Of a stretch of 33,888 bases of DNA, positions 6,751 to 12,327 are shown piece after piece (within the stretch, counting starts at the first letter, position 1; each line of letters starts with the position of its first letter). The translations under genes were made by a program, and so were the position numbers. The notes below the pieces were generated by a model that was not told where the DNA came from, searched no databases, and saw nothing but the letters and a program-made list of their open reading frames with translations. The DNA comes from Deltaproteobacteria bacterium (GTDB taxonomy: Bacteria > Desulfobacterota > Desulfuromonadia > Desulfuromonadales > JAAYDE01): positions 1-33,888 of the forward strand of contig JAAYDE010000063.1 of the NCBI GenBank assembly GCA_012729375.1, read 5' to 3'.

Positions 6751-7604
6751 GGTTGCGCCTCCCTGAATGGAGCGCTCATGAATCCGATTTCGGTCCAAAG
6801 ATTTTGCAAAAGATCCCGGTATTCGGGAAGAGCGTCGACGATCAACCGCCCCCGGGAATAAGCTTCCGCTATCCGGCGGTCATCGGGAATTTCCGCCAGA
6901 ATGGGGATCGTCTCCCCGTGGCAGTACTCATGGACCCGCTGGTCGCCGACGCCGCAACGGTTGATTGCAACACCGAAGGGAAGGCCCAGTTCGCGGACCA
7001 TCGCTACCGCCAGCTTCAGGTCGTTGAGCCCGAAGGGGGTTGGTTCGGTAACCAGGAGCGCAAAATCAACATCCCTCAAGGTGGCCACCACCGGACAGGA
7101 AGTTCCTGGGGGGGCGTCGAGAATGGCCGGCATGGTTTTCGTCAGCCGCTTCTTGACCTCCCGGATCAGGGGCGGAGCCATGGTCTCGCCGATATTGAGA
7201 CGTCCCTGAACGAGGGTGATGTTTTCACTCTGACTGGTTTCCACGATGCCGATGGGACGGGGCACCTCGCGGATGGCGCGGCGGGGGCAGATCTTGGCGC
7301 AGCCGCCGCAGCCGTGGCAAAGTTCGGCAAAGATCAGGGGCGAGGTCTTGATGGCGACAATGGCTTTGTATCGGCAAAAACGGCCGCATTCGCCGCATCC
7401 GTCGCAACGGCTTTCGTCCACTTCGGGAACAGAAATGGAGACGCTCTCGTTACCAAGGGGCGTTCCGTTGAGAAAAAGATGGGCATTGGGCTCTTCCACA
7501 TCGCAATCGAGTAGTTGGACCGGTGCATTGAAAACCCTGGCCAGATTAACCGAAAAGGTGGTTTTGCCCGTGCCCCCTTTTCCCGAGGCTACGGCAAGGA
7601 TCAT
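6747..7604 (-). CDS. MinD/ParA-family ATPase with two 4Fe-4S ferredoxin motifs
   Basis: 285 residues, the normal family length. Walker A is SGKGGTGKT at 7-15, and LLDCDVEEPNAHLF at 31-44 is the switch region. The ferredoxin insert has cysteines 67/70/73/77 and 96/99/102/106, giving two 4Fe-4S sites. IPAILDAPPGTSCPV-type residues follow at the Walker B region (MPAILDAPPGTSCPVVATL). Homologues occur in pairs in the orange-protein loci of Desulfovibrio, where the two ATPases act together; the same is likely here with the 4823-5815 product. It overlaps the TrmO-like gene upstream and the radical SAM gene downstream by 4 bp each (ATGA), a strong sign of one transcript. Confidence 0.9.
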   Translation of the reverse strand: MILAVASGKGGTGKTTFSVNLARVFNAPVQLLDCDVEEPNAHLFLNGTPLGNESVSISVPEVDESRCDGCGECGRFCRYKAIVAIKTSPLIFAELCHGCGGCAKICPRRAIREVPRPIGIVETSQSENITLVQGRLNIGETMAPPLIREVKKRLTKTMPAILDAPPGTSCPVVATLRDVDFALLVTEPTPFGLNDLKLAVAMVRELGLPFGVAINRCGVGDQRVHEYCHGETIPILAEIPDDRRIAEAYSRGRLIVDALPEYRDLLQNLWTEIGFMSAPFREAQP

Positions 7605-8101
7605 GGCGCTTCTCCTTGGTCGGCCCGTTTCCCCCGCTGCCGGGCGGTTTTTTCATCCACCTGGTCGTGCCAGCCGTTGTGGGTCGTGGCCACGCAATCG
7701 AACCGCTTGGTATACGGCTTGATGTCGAGCAGAGGGGTGCCGTCGAGAATGTCACAACCCCTGAAATGGAGGGCATTCCCCTCTCTTTTGATCAGTTCGA
7801 CAATGCTCAGGCCGATCGGGTTGGGCCGGCACGGAGCGCGGGTGGCGAAAACGCCGTGTTCCTTGTCTTGCAGGAAGGGCTTCACGATCAGCCGCGCCGG
7901 GTCCGCCTGATGAATGTGAAAGACCAGGTAGATATGGGAGAAGGCCTCGATGTCGCGCAGGCCATCGGCGAACTCGGCATGAATCTCCGCCCGGCCACAG
8001 AATTCCTGGGCGAAGATGGGCTGGATCGGCGTTTTATCCCTGAGGCGGTGCCCGCTGTGGATAATGCCGATGGGGATATAGGTGACCGGCTGCCGGCCCA
8101 T
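7601..8101 (-). CDS. TrmO/TsaA-like (UPF0066) methyltransferase-family protein
   Basis: 166 residues. The N-terminus (PIGIIHSGHRLRDKTPIQP) and the central GVFATRAPCRPNPIGLSIV are signature blocks of the TsaA/TrmO beta-barrel family; the E. coli member N6-methylates t6A37 in tRNA-Thr using SAM. LLDIKPYTKRFD is the third block. The protein is shorter than E. coli TrmO (235) because the C-terminal domain is missing, as in archaeal and many anaerobe members. The ATG at 8101 overlaps the stop of the NifX-like gene (TGATG). An upstream in-frame extension to 8248 is antisense to nothing useful and is rejected because of that coupling. Location inside a metal-cluster operon makes a tRNA role uncertain. 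Confidence 0.85.
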   Translation of the reverse strand: MGRQPVTYIPIGIIHSGHRLRDKTPIQPIFAQEFCGRAEIHAEFADGLRDIEAFSHIYLVFHIHQADPARLIVKPFLQDKEHGVFATRAPCRPNPIGLSIVELIKREGNALHFRGCDILDGTPLLDIKPYTKRFDCVATTHNGWHDQVDEKTARQRGKRADQGEAP

Positions 8102-8460
8102 CACCAATGGCCTTCGACATCGGCGCCGGCGGCGGCCTGGAGTTTGCCGGCCTTGAACTGTTCCAGGGCCTCGGCGATGGTGGCGGCGGTGCAATTGTAG
8201 ATCTTTACTCCGGCCGCCTGCAGAACGCGAAAGGCTTTGGGGCCGCAATGACCGCTGACCAGGCAGTCGGCACCGGCGCGGATGATATTTTCCGCCGACT
8301 GGATACCGGCACCCTGGGCGGCATTGAGATTTTGGGCGTTATCGATGAGTTCAAAGGTGCCTTCCTCGGCATCGAGAACAAGAAAGCGGGCGGCGCGGCC
8401 GAAACGGCTGTCCAAAGGTGCGTCGAGGTTTTCACCTGAGGTGGAGAAGGCGATTTTCAT
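8101..8460 (-). CDS. NifX/MTH1175-type cluster-binding protein (ORP-like)
   Basis: 119 residues. MKIAFSTSGENLDAPLDSRF is the family's first strand and loop, and FLVLDAEEGTFELIDN, AGADCLVSGHCGPKAFRVL and VKIYNCTAATIAEALEQF follow in the expected order. Cys57 and Cys62 (DCLVSGHC) and Cys76 are possible ligands. This is the second of three homologous cluster-binding proteins in the operon. The ATG at 8460 is chosen because the homology begins there; a GAGAGGA box lies 10 bases upstream. The frame could extend to 8517, but that leader is not family-like. The gene is 104 bp downstream of the CGGC gene and is coupled to the TrmO-like gene by TGATG. Confidence 0.87.
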   Translation of the reverse strand: MKIAFSTSGENLDAPLDSRFGRAARFLVLDAEEGTFELIDNAQNLNAAQGAGIQSAENIIRAGADCLVSGHCGPKAFRVLQAAGVKIYNCTAATIAEALEQFKAGKLQAAAGADVEGHW

Positions 8461-8564
8461 GGCAGCGGATTCCTCTCTTTTCTTGGCCCCGGCCTGCATT
8501 GGCCTGGCTCGGAACAATCCCTGGTTCGGGGATCATGGATCGTGAAAAAATGGGATCTGGAAAA

Positions 8565-9008
8565 TCAGTCGTACAGGGCCATGATTTCCGGCGCCTCCTC
8601 AAACAGGTCCGGAGCGATTTTGGCCATGGCGGTTTCTTTCCAGAAGGGAAGCTTTTCATGGGTTTTCATATACTTCAACGGTATGGGATGACTACCGACG
8701 ATCACCGGCAGATTGAACTGGGTTTCGATAAAGGCTTTGAAGCGGCGGATGTTGGGGCAAGGCGGATAGCCCACCACCAGGCCGGTAGCCAGGTGAACGG
8801 CTTGCGCGCCGTTTTTGACGAATTCTGCGGGGACGTATTCGACATTGCCTCCGGGACAGCCGCCGCAAGTGGAATAGCCGACGATCTCCACATTCTCCGA
8901 GGCCGGATAACGGGCGAACCCACCCCGGCGCTCACGCAGGGCGCGCAGGCACTTGCCGCCGCCGCAGTTCTGGTAGCGTTTGCAGATGATGATGGCGATT
9001 TTTTTCAT
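8565..9008 (-). CDS. CGGC-domain protein, putative metal-binding
   Basis: 147 residues. It matches the CGGC family: MKKIAIIICKRYQNCGGGKC at the N-terminus (Cys9, Cys15, Cys20), then GYSTCGGCPGGNVEY giving the diagnostic CGGC near residues 48-51, and later VVGYPPCPNIRRF. The conserved cysteines suggest metal or cluster binding; the biochemical role of the family is not established. The ATG at 9008 has a GAGGAG box directly upstream. The gene lies in the ORP-like operon, 115 bp after the DUF5320 gene, with a strong stem-loop in that gap. CGGC proteins are common in anaerobes, often with Fe-S or NifX-type partners. Confidence 0.85.
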   Translation of the reverse strand: MKKIAIIICKRYQNCGGGKCLRALRERRGGFARYPASENVEIVGYSTCGGCPGGNVEYVPAEFVKNGAQAVHLATGLVVGYPPCPNIRRFKAFIETQFNLPVIVGSHPIPLKYMKTHEKLPFWKETAMAKIAPDLFEEAPEIMALYD

Positions 9009-9040
9009 GCTCTCCTCGTCAATAGGCCGGCCAAACAAGA

Positions 9041-9087
9041 GGAACCAGGGGCTTTGCCGGATCAAGGGAAAGCCCCTCATCGGTTCC
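9041..9087 (-). other. Strong stem-loop inside the ORP-like operon
   Basis: AGGGGCTTT (9047-9055) pairs perfectly with AAAGCCCCT (9069-9077). The outer arms GGAACC (9041-9046) and GGTTCC (9082-9087) extend the stem across a 4-base bulge. It lies between the DUF5320 and CGGC genes. There is no T-run after it, so an RNA-stability or partial-termination element is more likely than a full terminator. Confidence 0.55.
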
Positions 9088-9123
9088 GGTTTGGGCTGTT
9101 TCTTTTCAACTCTGCTGAGCGCT

Positions 9124-9489
9124 TTATTCCAGCTCACCCAAACGTTTGTTGATGTGGTCCAGTTGTGCCTGGAGGGTTTGCGCCTGGCTGTGAAGCAAGC
9201 GTTTTTCCATATCCGGGTCTTGCTGCCCATAACCGCCGTAGGGAGCCATAGCGGCACCGGCGCGCATCCATCCGGGCTGACCGGTCGTCCAATACATATT
9301 TCTCCAGCCCCGGCCGCCACCGCCGAGGCCCCCACTGCGTCCAAAGCCGCCACGGCCGAAACCGCCGCCGAAGCAGCGACCTGGGATGGGGTTAGCATAG
9401 CCAGGCACCGCATAGCCGGCGCAGTAACCGGCACCGCGTCCGGTCATTTCTCCCATTCCGACAGGACCTGTTCCATCTCCTCGTGGCAT
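9124..9489 (-). CDS. DUF5320 protein, Gly-rich with C-terminal coiled coil
   Basis: 121 residues. MPRGDGTGPVGMGEMTGRGA at the N-terminus is the hallmark of DUF5320. Residues 20-65 are very rich in Gly, Tyr, Phe and Arg with two cysteines (23, 39); residues 94-121 form a short coiled coil (MEKRLLHSQAQTLQAQLDHI). The function is unknown. Members almost always sit beside NifX-like proteins, MinD-ferredoxin ATPases and CGGC proteins, as here, so a scaffold or partner role in cluster handling is a reasonable inference. An AAGGA box lies 9 bases before the ATG. The gap to the upstream NifX-zinc-ribbon gene is 25 bp. Confidence 0.82.
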   Translation of the reverse strand: MPRGDGTGPVGMGEMTGRGAGYCAGYAVPGYANPIPGRCFGGGFGRGGFGRSGGLGGGGRGWRNMYWTTGQPGWMRAGAAMAPYGGYGQQDPDMEKRLLHSQAQTLQAQLDHINKRLGELE

Positions 9490-9514
9490 GATCTTTGTTC
9501 CTTTCTTTGTGTTT

Positions 9515-10111
9515 TTAAATAGCCCTGGTCATCAGTATTCCGCAATCGGGACACTTGACCTGGTTGCAGGGAACCCCGCGCTGATGAGGCTCCTTCCTTC
9601 CACATTGCGGACAGACGCAGAAACCATCGGGGCCTGCCGCTGCCGGGCCGCCCATCCGCCCCCGGCCGGACCCGCCCTGTCCGCGGCCACCGCCACCACC
9701 ACCCATGCCGCCTCTTCCTTTGCCGTTCATAAGCAGATTCCTTTCCTGTTGATTGTGCGCTTGATTTCTCCACCGGCCACAGCACCCCGGCATGGCGAAG
9801 GCATCGCATGGCAAGGTCCCGGCGAGCCAGGCCCGAACCACCCCGGCAAAATCCCCGGCGATAAAAGGGATGACCCGAATGCCCCGGCTCGTCAGGGCGA
9901 TTTCCATAGGGCGGGAGATGGCCCCGCACACCAGTTCTTCCACGCCGAGCTGTTGGAGGTCCATGGCTTTTTCCATCGGCAGCGCCCTGGCTAAAGGGAC
10001 TTCCCTCCGGTTGAGGACAACCCCCGAGCTGGTTTCCAAAAGAAGAAGCAACCCGGCGACATCGAAAACCGGGGCGATTCTGTCATTCCATATGGGAAAA
10101 GCCGCAATCAT
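9515..10111 (-). CDS. NifX-like domain fused to Gly-rich linker and zinc-ribbon-like tail
   Basis: 198 residues, first gene of the operon. Residues 1-110 are a NifX/MTH1175-type domain (FPIWNDRIAPVFDVAG at the start, GVEELVCGAISRPMEIAL in the middle, AWLAGTLPCDAFAMPGCCG at its end). Residues 125-155 are a Gly/Arg-rich linker (MNGKGRGGMGGGGGGRGQGG). Residues 163-198 have four paired cysteines (CVCPQCGRKEPHQRGVPCNQ, then VKCPDC), a rubredoxin/zinc-ribbon-like knuckle. The first domain probably binds a metal cluster and the tail binds Zn or Fe. The ATG at 10111 has only a weak ribosome site. The gene lies 33 bases after the predicted sigma-54 start point. The internal ATG of the linker could give a separate zinc-ribbon protein, but the frame is continuous. 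Confidence 0.82.
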   Translation of the reverse strand: MIAAFPIWNDRIAPVFDVAGLLLLLETSSGVVLNRREVPLARALPMEKAMDLQQLGVEELVCGAISRPMEIALTSRGIRVIPFIAGDFAGVVRAWLAGTLPCDAFAMPGCCGRWRNQAHNQQERNLLMNGKGRGGMGGGGGGRGQGGSGRGRMGGPAAAGPDGFCVCPQCGRKEPHQRGVPCNQVKCPDCGILMTRAI

Positions 10112-10153
10112 TCTTGGGACAACCTTGGTAAAGGGGGTTTTGAATGCCCTTTA

Positions 10154-10171
10154 TTGCAGCGAGTATGCCCA
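10154..10171 (-). promoter_or_regulatory. Sigma-54 (-24/-12) promoter of the ORP-like operon
   Basis: The minus strand reads TGGGCATACTCGCTGCAA. GG at 10169/10168 and GC at 10157/10156 are exactly 10 bases apart, as required for -24/-12, with CA after GG and T-GCA at the -12 element. Transcription would begin near 10144, leaving a 33-base leader before the ATG at 10111. The surrounding DNA is AT-rich. The neighbouring gene encodes a sigma-54 activator. Confidence 0.72.
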
Positions 10172-10204
10172 ATAAAAAAATTTCTGAAATAATCTTATAA
10201 CCAT

Positions 10205-10226
10205 ATGTTTTTAAATATTAAAACAT
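10205..10226. promoter_or_regulatory. Candidate upstream activator site (inverted repeat)
   Basis: ATGTTTT (10205-10211) and AAAACAT (10220-10226) form a perfect 7-bp inverted repeat around an 8-base AT-rich centre, about 71 bp upstream of the predicted sigma-54 start point. That is a plausible position for binding of the activator encoded at 10304-11692. The binding itself is inference. Confidence 0.5.
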
Positions 10227-10303
10227 AAAGTTTGGAGAATTTGGATAAACAAATAGGTCGCATTAAAAAGACTGATGCTGTATTTGGGGTTGTGAAAACG
10301 CGA

Positions 10304-11692
10304 CTATTTATCTTTTTTCCTGGTGCGGCCGTTTCGGGAAGGGAGGGAGATGCCCAATTGGGCGATTTTGCGGAACAGGGTGCTTTTGTGAATGCCGAGC
10401 TTGCGGGCGGCGGCGAGGCGGTTGAAGGCGCATTCCTGGAGAGCCTGGCGGATGGTCTCCGCTTCCAGGGCGCCTCTGGCGGTGCGCATATCGACGGTGG
10501 CGGCGTTGGCATTGGAATGCCGGATCAATTCCTGGGGAAGGTGGGTCATCTGAATGGTTTCTTCGCGGCACAGGATGTAGGCCCGTTCGATGATGTTTTC
10601 CAGTTCGCGGATGTTGCCCGGCCAGTCATGGGCCATGAGCAGAGAGAGGACCTCGCCGCTGACGCCGTGTATGGAGCGGTTCTGAATGCGGTTGAAGCGC
10701 TCGATGAGCTGATTGATCAACAGGGGGATGTCCTCTTTGCGTTTGCGCAGGGGGGGGAGTTCCAGGCGGATCACGTTGATCCGGTAGAAGAGATCCTCCC
10801 GGAACCGTTCCTGTTTCACCAGCTCGGTCAGGTCCCTGTTGGTAGCGGCGAGGATACGCACGTCGGCGCTCTCGCTGCGGGTGGCGCCGAGGGGTTCGTA
10901 ACTCTTTTCCTGAAGGACACGCAGCAGACGCACCTGAAGGGCTGGGCTCACCTCGCCGATTTCGTCGAGAAACAGGGTGCCGCCGTCGGCCAGGGCGAAG
11001 CGGCCTGCTTTGTCCCTGACCGCCCCGGTGAAGGCGCCCGCCTTATAGCCGAAAAGTTCGGATTCCAGGAGCGTGTCGGGCAAAGCTCCGCAGTTGACGG
11101 CGATAAAGGGTTTTTTGCGGCGGGAGCTCAACTCATGAAGGGTGCGGGCGATCAACTCCTTGCCGGTGCCTGTGTCCCCGGTGATCAGCACGGTGCTGGG
11201 GCTGGCGGCGATGGCGGGAAGGATCTCGAAGATGTGCTGCATGAGCGGGCTGTGGCTGACGAGTTCGCCAAGCTGGAAACTTCCTTCCAGTTCGCGGCGC
11301 AACGCTTCGATTTCGCTCAGATCGCGAAAGGTTTCGGCGCCGCCGATGATGTTTCCCGAATCATCCCGCAGGGCGGCGGTGGAGACACTGATGGGGATGC
11401 GCATCCCTTCGGCATTGATGATGTAGCCCGAACGGCCGATGATCGCCTTGCCGTTGCGAATGGTTTTGCGCAGGGCGCATTCCATTTCGCACATGCTGCA
11501 ACGAAAAACCTCCGAACAGAGGCGGCCGATGGCTTCCTGCCGTCGCGTGCCGGTGATTTTTTCGGCGGCGCGGTTGAAAGAGGTGATGCGCCACTGCAGA
11601 TCCACGGTAAAAACACCGTCCGAGATGCTTTCCAGTATCGCTTCGGTGGAGGTGTGGATCAACGGGGCGACTTTTTTTTTATCTTTTCCCAT
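10304..11692 (-). CDS. Sigma-54-dependent activator with PAS sensor and cysteine cluster
   Basis: 462 residues. A PAS domain (about 12-125) contains Cys59, Cys65, Cys68 and Cys72 (the last three as CSMCEMEC), a possible redox or Fe-S sensor. The AAA+ domain has Walker A GDTGTGKE (172-179), the sigma-54 contact loop GAFTGA (219-224), Walker B GGTLFLDE (237-244) and the arginine finger region FREDLFYRINV. A Fis-type helix-turn-helix (about 420-445, AARKLGIHKSTLFRKI) ends the protein before a basic tail. There is no receiver domain, so it should respond directly to a signal. ATG at 11692 is chosen because longer starts overlap the upstream gene; no good ribosome site is seen. It probably activates the sigma-54 promoter at 10154-10171, as the equivalent regulator does in Desulfovibrio orp loci. 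Confidence 0.92.
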   Translation of the reverse strand: MGKDKKKVAPLIHTSTEAILESISDGVFTVDLQWRITSFNRAAEKITGTRRQEAIGRLCSEVFRCSMCEMECALRKTIRNGKAIIGRSGYIINAEGMRIPISVSTAALRDDSGNIIGGAETFRDLSEIEALRRELEGSFQLGELVSHSPLMQHIFEILPAIAASPSTVLITGDTGTGKELIARTLHELSSRRKKPFIAVNCGALPDTLLESELFGYKAGAFTGAVRDKAGRFALADGGTLFLDEIGEVSPALQVRLLRVLQEKSYEPLGATRSESADVRILAATNRDLTELVKQERFREDLFYRINVIRLELPPLRKRKEDIPLLINQLIERFNRIQNRSIHGVSGEVLSLLMAHDWPGNIRELENIIERAYILCREETIQMTHLPQELIRHSNANAATVDMRTARGALEAETIRQALQECAFNRLAAARKLGIHKSTLFRKIAQLGISLPSRNGRTRKKDK

Positions 11693-11724
11693 TTGCAAAG
11701 ATTTTCGGCGTGCTGGGCGCTGTT

Positions 11725-12033
11725 TCAGGAAAACAGGTCGAGCTGCCGGTCGGGCGGTATTTTTATCTCCAGAAGAACCGTCGGCTTTTTGCCGACCACA
11801 TAACGCAGGCGCCAAACCTCTTCGTCGCTCGGCTTTTCGATATCGAAATTTTTCAAAATCGCCTTGCCCCCGATAACCCCTCGTTGCTGCAGTTCATCCA
11901 ATAACTTGGAGGGCTCCTGGTAAGGGTCGAGGGAAAGAACGCGGACCCGGGGATCCACGCGCACGACATCCCAGAAACGGGATTGTTTGGGCAGGCCCGG
12001 ATAGGGGGCCAAGGTGCATCTCAGATTGGGCAT
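11725..12033 (-). CDS. Uncharacterised 102-residue protein
   Basis: Not recognised. The frame encodes a soluble, mixed alpha/beta-looking protein. Features are a Pro-rich N-terminus (CTLAPYPGLPKQSRFWDVVR), a central LDPYQEPSKLLDELQQRGVI, and an end resembling the tail of small nucleic-acid or polymerase-associated proteins (IPPDRQLDLFS). No signal peptide or membrane segment is seen. It sits between tatA and the sigma-54 activator, all on the minus strand, with 70 and 32 bp gaps. No convincing ribosome site precedes the ATG at 12033, so the true start may be internal. Coding is supported by the length, the collinear layout and the lack of a better frame. Confidence 0.6.
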   Translation of the reverse strand: MPNLRCTLAPYPGLPKQSRFWDVVRVDPRVRVLSLDPYQEPSKLLDELQQRGVIGGKAILKNFDIEKPSDEEVWRLRYVVGKKPTVLLEIKIPPDRQLDLFS

Positions 12034-12103
12034 GGCATCGATCAGAAAAATTTCCGGAATGAATCAGACAGAGAACGGAAAGCAAAAGAAGCGGCGGGAT
12101 TTT

Positions 12104-12292
12104 TTACTTACTCTTGGGATCGGTCGGTTTTCCCGATTCTTCATCCTTGTCGTCTTCCCCGGAAAGCCCTTTTTTGAAATTTTTCACTCCCTTGCCGAGG
12201 GCTCCGCCAACCTGGGGAAGTTTGCCGGCGCCAAAGAGAATCAGTACCAGCACAAGGATGATAAGCAGTTCTTGTACGCCCAGCCCGAACAT
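12104..12292 (-). CDS. tatA: Twin-arginine translocase subunit TatA/E
   Basis: 62 residues, the usual size of short TatA proteins. One N-terminal membrane helix (about 5-20, [15 protein letters not shown]) is followed by the FGAGKLPQ hinge, an amphipathic helix ([15 protein letters not shown]) and an acidic/basic tail. TatA oligomers form the passage for folded, cofactor-loaded proteins across the inner membrane. AAGGA precedes the ATG at 12292 by 7 bases. tatB and tatC are not nearby. The gene starts 35 bp after the flavoprotein gene and is probably cotranscribed with it. Confidence 0.93.
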   Translation of the reverse strand: MFGLGVQELLIILVLVLILFGAGKLPQVGGALGKGVKNFKKGLSGEDDKDEESGKPTDPKSK

Positions 12293-12327
12293 ATCCGGTT
12301 CCTTTGATGAAATATTTTAAAACGCTA

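Noticed and set aside
4403..10111. Nitrogen-fixation cluster
   Set aside because: The NifX-like proteins are the small MTH1175 type, and no nifHDK, nifB, nifE or nifN gene is present.
10232..11803. 523-codon plus-strand frame
   Set aside because: It is antisense to the sigma-54 activator, with a composition typical of a mirrored high-GC gene.
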